NCBI GenBank assembly: GCA_040506275.1
Contig: JBEVXD010000003.1
Location: 389,633-453,632 of the forward strand
DNA from: Thiodiazotropha sp040506275
Lineage (GTDB): Bacteria > Pseudomonadota > Gammaproteobacteria > Chromatiales > Chromatiaceae
DNA: 64,000 nt
Direction: 5' to 3'
Below, one piece after another: positions 9,242 to 18,382 of this stretch. The number at the start of each line of letters is the position of its first letter. Within the stretch, counting starts at the first letter, position 1. The notes below the pieces were generated by a model that saw only the letters and a program-made list of their open reading frames with translations, had not been told where the DNA came from and searched no databases. Made by a program: the position numbers and the translations under genes.

Positions 9242-10291
9242 ATGCTGTTCAGACGCATCCGTGGCTTATTTTCCAATGATCTTTCCATCGATCTGGGTAC
9301 CGCCAACACACTCATTTACGCCCGTGGTCAGGGCATTGTGTTAAATGAACCATCCGTGGTCGCTATTCGCCAGGACAGAGGTCCCGGTGGTGCCAAATCG
9401 GTAGTTGCAGTCGGTGAAGACGCCAAGAAAATGCTTGGCCGAACCCCTGCAAACATTACAGCAATCCGACCGATGAAAGAGGGTGTTATTGCCGATTTCA
9501 CCGTCACTGAAAAGATGCTGCAATATTTCATCCATAAGGTTCATGAGACAAGAATCATACGCCCCAGCCCACGGGTACTGGTCTGTGTCCCCTGTGGCTC
9601 TACCCAGGTTGAGCGACGTGCAATCAAAGAATCAGCCGCTGGTGCAGGCGCTCGTGAGGTCTATCTGATCGAAGAGCCGATGTCTGCCGCAATTGGCGCA
9701 GGTCTACCGGTTGATGAGGCCCGTGGATCGATGGTATTGGATATCGGCGGCGGCACATCTGAAGTTGCAATTATCTCGTTGAACGGCATCGTCTATGCCA
9801 ATTCTGTCAGGGTCGGAGGTGACCGGTTCGACGAAGCAATCGTCAACTATGTCCGACGTAACTACGGCACCCTGATTGGTGAAGCCACGGCTGAGCGCAT
9901 CAAACATGAGATCGGTTCCGCCTATCCGGGCAATGAAGTAAAAGAGATTGATGTCAAAGGCCGGAATCTTGCGGAAGGTATTCCCCGAAGCTTCACCCTC
10001 AACAGTAATGAAATCCTTGAAGCACTTCAGGAACCACTCTCAGGTATTGTAGGCGCAGTAAAAACTGCGCTCGAACAAACGCCTCCCGAACTTGGGGCGG
10101 ATGTTGCCGAGCGAGGCATTGTGTTGACCGGCGGTGGCGCCTTACTGAAGGATATCGACCGCTTACTGCAGGAAGAGACCGGACTGCCCGTTATCGTGGC
10201 AGAAGACCCTCTGACTTGTGTCGCCCGTGGTGGTGGTCGTGCATTGGAGTTGATTGACGAGCGAGGTGGTGAGTTCTTCATGGTTGACTAA
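9242..10291 (+). CDS. mreB: Rod shape-determining actin-like protein MreB
   Basis: MreB is an actin-fold ATPase that forms membrane-associated filaments and positions the elongasome. The 349 residues start MLFRRIRGLFSNDLSIDLG, with an amphipathic N terminus and then phosphate-1 motif DLGTANTLIY. Phosphate-2 motif VLDIGGGTSEVAIIS and adenosine motif GIVLTGGGALLKDID are also visible. It heads the mreBCD-mrdA-rodA run. The gap of about 80 bp to mreC is the largest within that part of the cluster. Confidence 0.98.
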   Translation: MLFRRIRGLFSNDLSIDLGTANTLIYARGQGIVLNEPSVVAIRQDRGPGGAKSVVAVGEDAKKMLGRTPANITAIRPMKEGVIADFTVTEKMLQYFIHKVHETRIIRPSPRVLVCVPCGSTQVERRAIKESAAGAGAREVYLIEEPMSAAIGAGLPVDEARGSMVLDIGGGTSEVAIISLNGIVYANSVRVGGDRFDEAIVNYVRRNYGTLIGEATAERIKHEIGSAYPGNEVKEIDVKGRNLAEGIPRSFTLNSNEILEALQEPLSGIVGAVKTALEQTPPELGADVAERGIVLTGGGALLKDIDRLLQEETGLPVIVAEDPLTCVARGGGRALELIDERGGEFFMVD

Positions 10292-10371
10292 AGGGTTTCT
10301 CAGCAGCACATTCTCTCTGAAGCGTGGGAAAATGGGCTTAAGCAACCCACACTAAATGGAGCCATTCAGCC

Positions 10372-11283
10372 ATTAAACTTATCTTTACACAGGGGCCGTC
10401 TATCACCACCCGACTGGTGGTGGCTGCGCTCCTCTCCACTTCATTGATGGTTCTGGATCATCGGTATAACCATCTGGAATCATTACGCTCAGCCCTGTCC
10501 GTTCTACTCTATCCGATCCAGTACCTGGCAAGTCTGCCTCTATTACTGAGTGAATCCGCCAGTGAAGCCATCATCAGTCGATCTCAACTGGAGGAACAGA
10601 GGGATAACTTCCACCAGGAAAACCTTCAATTACGAGCCAGACTACAAAAGTTTGAGGCCCTTGAAGCGGAAAACATGCGCTTAAGGGGTCTGCTGGACTC
10701 TTCATTCAAGGTTGGCGACCGAGTGCTGATCGCGGAATTAATCGCCGTTGAACAGGACCCCTTCCGCCAACAGGTATTGATAAACAAAGGCAAAAGTTCA
10801 GGTCTGTTCGAAGGACAACCCGTACTGGATGCCAACGCGGTCGTTGGCCAGGTAACCCATATCACGCCATTCAACGCCAGTGTTTTGTTGATCACCGATG
10901 CAGCCCATGCCCTACCTGTTCAGGTGAATCGTAACGGTCTGCGCACAATTGCTCTCGGGACGGGACTGATCAACCGACTGGAACTACCCCATTTACCCAA
11001 TAATGCGGATATACAGGTAGGCGACCTACTGATTACCTCTGGGTTGGGGGGAGGATTTCCACCCGGTTACCCAGTGGCTGAAGTAATAGAAGTTCGACGA
11101 GAGCCAGGACAACCATTTGCATCAGTTATCGCACAGACCACGGCTCATCTGGATAGGATTCGAGAAGTATTATTGGTCTGGACTCTTGACCCAAGAAGCG
11201 CTATTGAAGAACCAGTAACAGACGACCCTCCGCCCTCCAATGAAGAGAATAGTCAGGCTTCTGAGCCCCAGGAGGTTGAATGA
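10372..11283 (+). CDS. mreC: Rod shape-determining protein MreC, apparent ATT start
   Basis: MreC is a bitopic inner-membrane protein that links MreB to PBP2 and RodA. The frame contains IKLIFTQGPSITTRLVV, which aligns with the conserved MreC N terminus (E. coli MKPIFSRGPSLQIRLIL, from memory). The codon at the Met position is ATT at 10372, preceded by GGAG with 10-nt spacing. The first conventional start in frame, GTG at 10417, has no ribosome site and would remove the conserved cytoplasmic segment. The TM helix is followed by a coiled coil (about residues 60-90) and the beta domain (GLFEGQPVLDANAVVGQV, TSGLGGGFPPGYPVA). It overlaps mreD by 4 bp. Confidence 0.9.
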   Translation: MKLIFTQGPSITTRLVVAALLSTSLMVLDHRYNHLESLRSALSVLLYPIQYLASLPLLLSESASEAIISRSQLEEQRDNFHQENLQLRARLQKFEALEAENMRLRGLLDSSFKVGDRVLIAELIAVEQDPFRQQVLINKGKSSGLFEGQPVLDANAVVGQVTHITPFNASVLLITDAAHALPVQVNRNGLRTIALGTGLINRLELPHLPNNADIQVGDLLITSGLGGGFPPGYPVAEVIEVRREPGQPFASVIAQTTAHLDRIREVLLVWTLDPRSAIEEPVTDDPPPSNEENSQASEPQEVE

Positions 11284-11768
11284 TCAGTCAACCACCAAGT
11301 CGTAATTCTGTTATCTATCTAACCCTGATTGTTGGATTCATTCTCACAATCATGCCGCTTCCCGAATGGGCTAACACCTACCGTCCACAATGGGTTGCAT
11401 TGATCCTGATCTATTGGTGTATGCAACGCCCTGAACGTATCGGGGTAGGCGTGGGATTTACCACAGGATTTCTTCTGGATGTGCTCACAGGTACCCTACT
11501 CGGTCAGCATGCCTTGGGATTTTCCGTAGTCGCCTATATCATGTTGAGACTTCATCTACGGGTACGGGTCATGCCACTGCGGCAACAGGTATTCACCATA
11601 TTCATACTGTTGCTGGTTGAACGACTGCTTGCGCTTTGGTCTACCGGTGCCGCCAACTACCCAACCCCCTCTCTCTGGTACTGGGTTACGCCGGTAATCA
11701 GTACGTTACTCTGGCCCTGGATCTATATTCTATTGCGGGATATTAGCCACCGCTTTAATGTCAACTAA
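11280..11768 (+). CDS. mreD: Rod shape-determining protein MreD
   Basis: This 162-residue polytopic inner-membrane protein has about five hydrophobic segments, starting with VIYLTLIVGFILTIMPLP. It contains the MreD-typical W-x-Y-x-RPQWVALILIYW and GFTTGFLLDVLTGTLLGQHAL stretches. It works with MreC in the elongasome. The start overlaps the mreC stop (ATGA), indicating translational coupling. mrdA begins 3 bp after its stop. Confidence 0.95.
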   Translation: MISQPPSRNSVIYLTLIVGFILTIMPLPEWANTYRPQWVALILIYWCMQRPERIGVGVGFTTGFLLDVLTGTLLGQHALGFSVVAYIMLRLHLRVRVMPLRQQVFTIFILLLVERLLALWSTGAANYPTPSLWYWVTPVISTLLWPWIYILLRDISHRFNVN

Positions 11769-11771
11769 GCT

Positions 11772-13616
11772 ATGCCACAATCCTCAATCAAGGACTATCT
11801 GCACGAGAGCCAGCTTTTCCTGGGACGTGCAATTGTCTCCAGCATCCTGGTTATAATCGCGCTGGGGTTACTGGTTGGCAGACTTTTTTTTCTCCAGGTT
11901 GAGAATCACGAACACTTCACCACCCTATCCCAGGATAATCGGGTAAAGCTTGAGCCACTGCCACCGACCCGAGGTTTGATCTTCGATCGTAATGGAACCA
12001 TCCTTGCGCAGAACCTACCAGCTTATAGCCTTGAGATCGTTCCGGAAAAGACCAAGGATTTACAGACGACAATCGACCGCCTGAGCGAAATCATCTCCAT
12101 TAATGAGGAAGATATTCAGCGCTTTCACCGCTTACGCAAACAGCGGCGACGCTTCGACAGCATTCCCATCCGGGTGCGTTTGGAGGAGGACGAAGTTGCA
12201 CGTATCGCTATCCATCGCCACAGATTTCCTGGTGTGGATGTTAAAGCCACTCTGCTTCGAGACTACCCTCAAGGGGTTCAAACGGCCCATTTGTTGGGAT
12301 ATGTTGGCAGGATCAATGAAAAGGAGCTGCAGCAGATCGATACCTCCAACTACAGCGGCACTGACTTCATCGGCAAGAATGGTGTCGAGAAAAGCTATGA
12401 AAGCATGCTGCATGGCCAGGTAGGCCTGCAACAGGTAGAAGTTAACGCCAAGGGTCGGGTATTACGGGTACTTGAAAACCAACCGCCTCAACCAGGTGAC
12501 AACCTGCAGCTATTTCTCGACATGAACCTGCAATCCACCGCCCTGGAGGCACTGGGAGAGTACAACGGAGCCGTTGTTGCAATGGATATTGAAACCGGGG
12601 GGGTTCTCACTCTGGTAAGTAAGCCGGGTTACAACCCAAACCTTTTTGTTGACGGTATCAGCAGCAAGGCTTACAGAGCGTTGGAATCATCCCTCGATAA
12701 TCCACTGTTTAATCGTGCCATAAGGGGTCAGTATCCCCCCGGCTCTACAGTTAAACCGTTTATAGGTCTGGCAGGCCTGGAGTATGACGTGGTTGGCTTT
12801 CATCAGGAGACCTACTGTCCAGGATACTACCAATTGCCCGGTAAGGATCATAAGTACCGTGACTGGAAAAAATGGGGCCATGGAAAAGTCGATATGCATC
12901 AGGCAATCGTGCAGTCCTGTGATGTCTATTACTACGAGCTCGCCAGAACATTGGGAATCGACCGGTTGCACGAATTCCTCACCGGATTCGGCTTCGGAAT
13001 TCCTTCGAAAGTGGATCTGGATGGTGAGTTGTCAGGATTGATGCCAAGTCGTGACTGGAAACAGAGTAAACGTCGGGAACCCTGGTATCCTGGAGAGACC
13101 TTGATCGTTGGTATCGGTCAAGGCTACTTTCTGGCCACCCCACTACAACTCGCATCAGCAACTGCAACCCTTGCTAATCGAGGACATCGAATTCGCCCTC
13201 GGGTGGTTGCCACCATTGAGAGTCCGGATAAGGTTAAAAGAGATAGTCCCAGGATTGAGGATGTGTTACATCAACTCGATCCGGAGCACTGGGACCAGGT
13301 AATCAGCGCCATGGCCGACGTGGTTGAGGGTCAACGGGGTACAGCAAGATCCATCAGAAGCAACGAATATCGTATCGCAGGTAAAACAGGTACTGCTCAA
13401 GTATTCAGTGTCAAACAGGATGAAGAGTATGATGAAGAGAACACCGCTAAACGAAAGAGGGATCATGCTCTGTTTGTCGCCTTTGCCCCGATTGAATCAC
13501 CAAAAATCGCAATCGCTGTTGTGGTGGAAAATGGTGGTCATGGGGGTTCGGTGGCAGCACCGATTGCACGTAAAGTTATAGATAGTTATCTGCTGGGAAA
13601 TCAACAGGATCAATAG
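11772..13616 (+). CDS. mrdA: Penicillin-binding protein 2 (elongasome transpeptidase)
   Basis: This class B PBP cross-links peptidoglycan during side-wall growth. It has an N-terminal TM helix (AIVSSILVIIALGLLVGRLFF), a pedestal domain to about residue 250, and the transpeptidase domain. The active-site motifs are STVK (in GQYPPGSTVKPFIGLAGLE), SCD and KTG (AGKTGTAQVF). At 614 residues it is slightly short of the E. coli protein but complete. It lies between mreD and rodA, and its stop TAG shares one base with the rodA GTG start. Confidence 0.97.
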   Translation: MPQSSIKDYLHESQLFLGRAIVSSILVIIALGLLVGRLFFLQVENHEHFTTLSQDNRVKLEPLPPTRGLIFDRNGTILAQNLPAYSLEIVPEKTKDLQTTIDRLSEIISINEEDIQRFHRLRKQRRRFDSIPIRVRLEEDEVARIAIHRHRFPGVDVKATLLRDYPQGVQTAHLLGYVGRINEKELQQIDTSNYSGTDFIGKNGVEKSYESMLHGQVGLQQVEVNAKGRVLRVLENQPPQPGDNLQLFLDMNLQSTALEALGEYNGAVVAMDIETGGVLTLVSKPGYNPNLFVDGISSKAYRALESSLDNPLFNRAIRGQYPPGSTVKPFIGLAGLEYDVVGFHQETYCPGYYQLPGKDHKYRDWKKWGHGKVDMHQAIVQSCDVYYYELARTLGIDRLHEFLTGFGFGIPSKVDLDGELSGLMPSRDWKQSKRREPWYPGETLIVGIGQGYFLATPLQLASATATLANRGHRIRPRVVATIESPDKVKRDSPRIEDVLHQLDPEHWDQVISAMADVVEGQRGTARSIRSNEYRIAGKTGTAQVFSVKQDEEYDEENTAKRKRDHALFVAFAPIESPKIAIAVVVENGGHGGSVAAPIARKVIDSYLLGNQQDQ

Positions 13617-14746
13617 TGGTAAAGCCGCACATTACATTCCACGATTCCCATCCAGCCAAGGCCTATGGTCTTCTGGCCTGGTTACATATCGACTTGCCCC
13701 TGCTACTCTCCCTGTTGATGCTGGTTGGGGTCGGTCTGACAATTCTGTTCAGTGCCGGGGATGAGGAGATGATCCTGCTGCAAAAACAGTTGGTCCGTCT
13801 GGGATTCGGATTCACGGTCATGATCATACTGGCTCAAATTCACCCGGATAATTTCCGTCGATGGTCCCCTTGGTTGTATGGGATGGGCATTCTATTTCTG
13901 ATTTCAGTCATTCTGTTCGGCGAACTCGGTAAAGGGGCGCAGCGGTGGCTCGATCTGGGTTTTGTCCGATTTCAGCCTTCTGAGATGTTCAAACTCACAC
14001 TGCCAATGGTGATTGCCTGGTATCTTGCCGAAAAACGTCTCCCCCCAAGCCCTTCGAGATTGATAGCAGCAGCCTTATTCACCATCATCCCGGTGCTGCT
14101 GATCGCAAAACAACCAGACCTCGGCACAGCTCTATTGGTAGGTTCCGGTGGCGCGTTTGCCCTTTTTCTGGCGGGCACCAGTTGGCGTCTGATTTTTTTC
14201 GCAGGCGCACTCATGGCAGCCATGGGACCCGTTGCCTGGTATCTAATGCACGATTATCAGCGCCAGCGTGTACTTACTTTCCTTAATCCGGAAAGTGACC
14301 CTCTTGGTACTGGATATCACATCATCCAGTCTAAGATAGCCATCGGATCCGGGGGACTCAGCGGTAAAGGCTGGCTAAACGGCACCCAGTCACACTTGGA
14401 ATTCCTGCCTGAAAGACATACGGATTTCATTTTTGCAGTGATTTCTGAGGAGTTCGGTTTAGTCGGAATCATCGCGCTACTGATTCTCTATCTGTTCATC
14501 ATTCTAAGAGGTCTCTATATTGCCTCCCAGGCTCAGGATACTTTCGGTCGCATTCTCGCAGGCGCATTATCTCTGATATTTTTTGTCTATCTTTTTGTGA
14601 ATGCGGGAATGGTTACCGGTTTACTGCCTGTTGTGGGTGTACCCTTACCCTTAATCAGTTACGGCGGCACATCCCTGGTGACCATCTTGGCAAGCTTCGG
14701 TATGCTGATGTCCATACAAACACACAAAAAATTGCTACCAACATAG
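13616..14746 (+). CDS. rodA: Peptidoglycan glycosyltransferase RodA (SEDS family)
   Basis: RodA polymerises lipid II into glycan strands in partnership with PBP2. The 376 residues form about ten TM helices. SEDS hallmarks are KGAQRWLDLGFVRFQPSEMFKL, the loop YHIIQSKIAIGSGGLSGKGW with LPERHTDFIFAVISEEFG, and the C-terminal PLPLISYGGTS. The GTG start overlaps the mrdA stop by one base, which implies tight coupling. Usual synonym mrdB. Confidence 0.96.
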   Translation: MVKPHITFHDSHPAKAYGLLAWLHIDLPLLLSLLMLVGVGLTILFSAGDEEMILLQKQLVRLGFGFTVMIILAQIHPDNFRRWSPWLYGMGILFLISVILFGELGKGAQRWLDLGFVRFQPSEMFKLTLPMVIAWYLAEKRLPPSPSRLIAAALFTIIPVLLIAKQPDLGTALLVGSGGAFALFLAGTSWRLIFFAGALMAAMGPVAWYLMHDYQRQRVLTFLNPESDPLGTGYHIIQSKIAIGSGGLSGKGWLNGTQSHLEFLPERHTDFIFAVISEEFGLVGIIALLILYLFIILRGLYIASQAQDTFGRILAGALSLIFFVYLFVNAGMVTGLLPVVGVPLPLISYGGTSLVTILASFGMLMSIQTHKKLLPT

Positions 14747-14748
14747 AT

Positions 14749-15762
14749 ATGAAGCAGATAACAACACAATTTACCCTTTTTTTACTGCTCAGCCTGACCA
14801 ACCTGGCCTGCGCTCATACGCCTCAGATGAAAGCTGAATATAGAGCTTTCGCTACAGAAATGGCCGACAAGCATGGCTTCAAAGCTGAAGAGGTTGAAAA
14901 GCTGCTGATCGGTACTACTTACAGAGCCGACATAATCGCTGCGATCACGCGACCTGCTGAATCAAAAGCCTGGCACCAGTATCGGCCAATTTTTCTCAAG
15001 CCTGACCGTGTCGCTGGTGGGGTAAAATTCTGGCAGGAGAATGAGTCCCTGTTAGAAAAAGCCCATCAAAAATTTGGGGTTCCACCAGAGATCATCGTCG
15101 CAATTATCGGTGTTGAGACCCGATACGGACGCCATACCGGCAAATACCGGGTAGTCGACTCACTCACAACGCTTGCCTTCGGTTACCCGAAACGAGCCAA
15201 GTTCTTCCGTCGTGAACTTGAAGAATTTCTGCTGCTGAGCCGTGAAGAGCAGGTTGACCCTGCTAGCGCGTTAGGATCTTATGCAGGCGCCATGGGTAAA
15301 CCCCAATTCATTTCAAGCAGTTACCGTCAGTATGCAGTGGATGGAAATGGCGATAACAAGCGAGACCTGTGGCGTAGTAATGCCGATATCATTGCCAGTG
15401 TTGCCAACTATTTCAAGGTACATGGCTGGAAAAAGGATCAACCGGTCACCCGTCAAGTCACTGGCTCTGATGCGTTACAACCGTATGTGGACGCTGGTAT
15501 GAAACCGAGTATTCAGGTTGCTGAATTAGTTGCTGAAGGGGTCAAGCCCCTCAACCAGGAGCCGCTCGACCCAGAGGCATTAACCAGCCTGATCAAACTC
15601 GATGCAGGGAGCCAGCAGGAGTATTGGCTGGGTCTTCACAACTTCTACGTGATAACCCGCTACAACCACAGCAATCTCTATGCAATGGCTGCCTATCAGC
15701 TGAGTCGGGAGATCCTTGCTTCCAAGCAGGCAGCTGACAACGCCTCATCCACCCAACAATAG
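14749..15762 (+). CDS. mltB: Membrane-associated lytic murein transglycosylase B
   Basis: MltB cleaves peptidoglycan between MurNAc and GlcNAc, giving 1,6-anhydroMurNAc ends. The SLT_2 fold motifs are clear: VPPEIIVAIIGVETRYGRHTG, where the Glu is the catalytic acid/base, ALGSYAGAMGKPQFISSSY, and VDGNGDNKRDLW. The N terminus is a signal peptide, FTLFLLLSLTNLACA. The Cys is preceded by NLA, a poor lipobox, so whether it is a lipoprotein is uncertain. It starts 2 bp after rodA and therefore belongs to the same transcript. Its products would feed the amgK/murU recycling route found elsewhere in the window. Confidence 0.94.
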   Translation: MKQITTQFTLFLLLSLTNLACAHTPQMKAEYRAFATEMADKHGFKAEEVEKLLIGTTYRADIIAAITRPAESKAWHQYRPIFLKPDRVAGGVKFWQENESLLEKAHQKFGVPPEIIVAIIGVETRYGRHTGKYRVVDSLTTLAFGYPKRAKFFRRELEEFLLLSREEQVDPASALGSYAGAMGKPQFISSSYRQYAVDGNGDNKRDLWRSNADIIASVANYFKVHGWKKDQPVTRQVTGSDALQPYVDAGMKPSIQVAELVAEGVKPLNQEPLDPEALTSLIKLDAGSQQEYWLGLHNFYVITRYNHSNLYAMAAYQLSREILASKQAADNASSTQQ

Positions 15763-15863
15763 TGTTTGATGGGTATCATGTGCTGTGTCGGATCTGAGGA
15801 ATTACAACGGCTTTCATCAAACCGTTTTTGCGGGGCTGCTAGATTCTCCTGTGGATATAATCG

Positions 15864-16694
15864 ATGAAAACCAGTAGCTTCACTCTCATAACTTGCCTCT
15901 GTTTGATGATCCTTGCTGGTTGCAGTAGTGCGCCAGGTAGTCGCACCAGTCGTTCTGATGGTGTGAGTCCTCACCATCCGCCACCTTCTGATATAGCCAG
16001 TATTCCTGATGCAATCCCCAAGGATGAGCCTAAAAGCAGATATGGCAACCCAGCCAGTTATGAAGTCTTTGGCAGACGCTACTACACCCTTTCGGAGAGT
16101 CAGGGTTACAGCGCCCGTGGAATAGCCTCCTGGTACGGCAGCAAATTTCATGGACAACGCACCAGCAGTGGCGAACCTTATGATATGTATGCCATGACTG
16201 CCGCCCATAAGACACTCCCTTTGCCCAGCTATGCACGAGTCACCAATCTCAAGAACAATCGCAGTGTGGTGGTTAAAATCAATGACCGCGGACCCTTCCA
16301 TGACAATCGTCTGATCGATCTCTCCTACTCCGCCGCATGGAAATTGGGCATCACAGGTGAAGGAACCGGCCTGGTCGAAGTCACAACGATGGAAGCGGGT
16401 ACACCGGAACCTCAACCACCCCGTGTTGCCACACCTGTCATTAAAAGGAAAGGTGCACTACCTGAGCTGTTTCTGCAGGTTGGTGCATTTGGTGATTCAA
16501 AGAATGCAAACCGACTCAAAGCCCGGTTAGAGGAACAACTAAAGACCAGCGTACTCATACAGGGCAATGATTCCCCCAACAACAGAGTCTACAGAGTACA
16601 GGTTGGACCTATTGCAAGCGTTGAAATGGCGGACCATCTCAGTCAGCAGCTGAGTCAGCTCGGTATTGATAACCCCCATGTGGTGGTTCGTTAA
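15864..16694 (+). CDS. rlpA: Septal-ring lipoprotein RlpA (DPBB and SPOR domains)
   Basis: RlpA acts in the outer membrane or periplasm; some homologues are lytic transglycosylases specific for denuded glycan. The lipobox is LMILAGC at about residue 20. The double-psi beta-barrel domain spans about residues 90-180, with GIASWYGSKFHGQRTSSGE and KINDRGPFHDNRLIDLSYSA. A SPOR domain (about 205-276; FLQVGAFGDSKNANRLKARL) should bind denuded septal peptidoglycan. It lies 100 bp after mltB and 97 bp before dacA in the cell-wall run. Confidence 0.94.
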   Translation: MKTSSFTLITCLCLMILAGCSSAPGSRTSRSDGVSPHHPPPSDIASIPDAIPKDEPKSRYGNPASYEVFGRRYYTLSESQGYSARGIASWYGSKFHGQRTSSGEPYDMYAMTAAHKTLPLPSYARVTNLKNNRSVVVKINDRGPFHDNRLIDLSYSAAWKLGITGEGTGLVEVTTMEAGTPEPQPPRVATPVIKRKGALPELFLQVGAFGDSKNANRLKARLEEQLKTSVLIQGNDSPNNRVYRVQVGPIASVEMADHLSQQLSQLGIDNPHVVVR

Positions 16695-16791
16695 GGCTGT
16701 CACTTCAGTCACCTGAAAACATCAAACAATATGAAACACCACGCCAGTTCACTACAATAGACCCAATTTAACCGACAAAATACAGACACCC

Positions 16792-17940
16792 ATGTACCAA
16801 CTTGCGCAATATTTTAATCTCACACTTTTGTGGCTTGTATGTTTAATCTCGCTGCCACTACAAGCTGCCACCCCTCTGCCAGCCCCTCCTCAAGTTTCCG
16901 CTACCGGCTATCTGCTGGTGGACTTTAACAGTGGCAAAATCCTTGCTGAACGAAATTCAGACAAGCGACTGGAACCTGCCAGTCTGACTAAGATCATGAC
17001 GGCTTACACAATTTTTCGGGAGTTGCAGCAGGGAAATATTAATCTAGAAGATACCGTGCTGGTAAGTGAAAAGGCCTGGCGCACCCCAGGATCCAGAATG
17101 TTCATCGAGGTTGGCAAAAGGGTTAAAATGTTAGACCTGATCAAAGGTATGATCATCCAATCCGGTAACGATGCCTGTGTGGCACTCGCAGAACATATTG
17201 CCGGCAGTGAAAGTACCTTTGCTGATCTGATGAATAATCACGCCAAACGCCTGGGCATGGCTAACACCAACTTTGTAAATTCCACCGGGTTACCCCACGA
17301 GAACCACTACACCACTGCCTCTGATATATCCAAGGTTGCCAGAGCCACTATTTATGAGTTTCCTGAATATTATCAGTGGTACAAGGAAAAGTCCTTTTTA
17401 TTCAATAATATAGAACAGCATAACCGAAACAAACTACTGTGGCGGGATAGTAGTGTCGATGGCATGAAGACTGGCCATACAGAGGGGGCAGGATATTGCC
17501 TGGTTGCTTCGGCCATGAAAGAGAATATGCGCTTGGTTTCCGTGATAATGGGTACCAAAAGTGAAGAGGCAAGAGCCCAGGCAAGCCAAAGTCTGCTGAA
17601 TTATGGTTTTCGTTTTTTTGAAACTCACCAGCTATATGCTGCCGGTGAATCACTCAACCGGGTCAGGATATGGAAGGGAGAGCGTGAGAAGCTGCCACTG
17701 GGTCTCAGCGAAGACCTGAATGTGACTATCCCCCGCCATCAATATAAAAACCTTGATGCAAATCTTGAGATTGAACCCAAGATCATGGCACCTGTTGAGG
17801 AGGGTCAATCTCTGGGGAAAGTCGTTGTCACACTGAACGGTGAACCGGTCACCTCGGTCACGCTGATTGCTTTAAAGACAATTCCTCAAGGCAATCTATG
17901 GCAACAGATAAAAGACAGTGCACTTCTCTGGCTGGAGTGA
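16792..17940 (+). CDS. dacA: D-alanyl-D-alanine carboxypeptidase (PBP5/6 type)
   Basis: This enzyme trims the terminal D-Ala from pentapeptide stems. It has a signal peptide (to LPLQAA, about residue 26) and the penicilloyl-serine motifs SLTK (ASLTKIMTAY), SGN (QSGNDACVALAEHI) and KTG (GMKTGHTEGAGYC). A C-terminal beta domain follows, and then an amphipathic helix ending QQIKDSALLWLE that anchors it to the inner membrane. At 382 residues it has normal length. It is followed after 5 bp by ybeD, the usual partner. Confidence 0.96.
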   Translation: MYQLAQYFNLTLLWLVCLISLPLQAATPLPAPPQVSATGYLLVDFNSGKILAERNSDKRLEPASLTKIMTAYTIFRELQQGNINLEDTVLVSEKAWRTPGSRMFIEVGKRVKMLDLIKGMIIQSGNDACVALAEHIAGSESTFADLMNNHAKRLGMANTNFVNSTGLPHENHYTTASDISKVARATIYEFPEYYQWYKEKSFLFNNIEQHNRNKLLWRDSSVDGMKTGHTEGAGYCLVASAMKENMRLVSVIMGTKSEEARAQASQSLLNYGFRFFETHQLYAAGESLNRVRIWKGEREKLPLGLSEDLNVTIPRHQYKNLDANLEIEPKIMAPVEEGQSLGKVVVTLNGEPVTSVTLIALKTIPQGNLWQQIKDSALLWLE

Positions 17941-17945
17941 CCCGG

Positions 17946-18212
17946 ATGGATGAAGAAGAGACACTTTTAAAATTCCCTTGTGATTTTCCTATCAAGGTAA
18001 TGGGCAAGGCTGAACCGGGATTCGAGGCAATGGTGGTGGATTTGATCAGCCGCCATGCTTCTGGAATCACTGAAACAGCAGTCAACAGCCGTAGCAGTAA
18101 AGGTGGCAAATGGATCTCGGTTACCATTACCCTGCGTGCAGAAAGCAAGGCTCAGCTCGATGCGATTTATGTTGACCTCAGTGCTCACGAAAAAGTTGTC
18201 ATGGCACTTTAA
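17946..18212 (+). CDS. ybeD: DUF493/YbeD family protein
   Basis: This small cytosolic protein has an ACT-like fold and is usually found between dacA and lipB, as here. The start at 17946 (MDEEETLLKFPCDFPIKVMG) has GGAG 8 bp upstream and matches the family N terminus. An upstream ATG at 17898 would overlap dacA and add a non-conserved segment. The product is 88 residues. Its biochemical role is not established. The stop TAA is completed by the first two bases of the 164-bp repeat element that begins at 18211. Confidence 0.9.
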   Translation: MDEEETLLKFPCDFPIKVMGKAEPGFEAMVVDLISRHASGITETAVNSRSSKGGKWISVTITLRAESKAQLDAIYVDLSAHEKVVMAL

Positions 18213-18374
18213 CCTGAATCCGTGGGTTCATGGCGAGCGCAGAGTGTATGATATTGGTTTCCCAGTGGGATTAAAAAAACTTCGCTTCACGCATAGGTTA
18301 AGCGGGCATTTTTTGAACCGCAGGGGAAATAATAGCTTGCGCTATGTGCCGTCATGAACTCACGGATTCAGGTT
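18211..18374 (+). repeat. 164-bp inverted-repeat element (MITE-like), copy 1
   Basis: It begins AACCTGAATCCGTGGGTTCA and ends with the near-perfect reverse complement TGAACTCACGGATTCAGGTT. The two halves are complementary with mismatches over about 70 nt, so it can fold into one long hairpin. It has no coding capacity. Its first two bases complete the ybeD stop codon. Its right end supplies an AGG about 11 bp before the probable lipB start. Copies 2 and 3 are at 44006 and 49832. Confidence 0.9.
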
Positions 18375-18382
18375 TAACTCAA

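Noticed and set aside
18344..18382. Longer lipB start giving 13 extra residues
   Set aside because: The extra codons are the end of the 164-bp repeat element; the family start matches ATG 18383.
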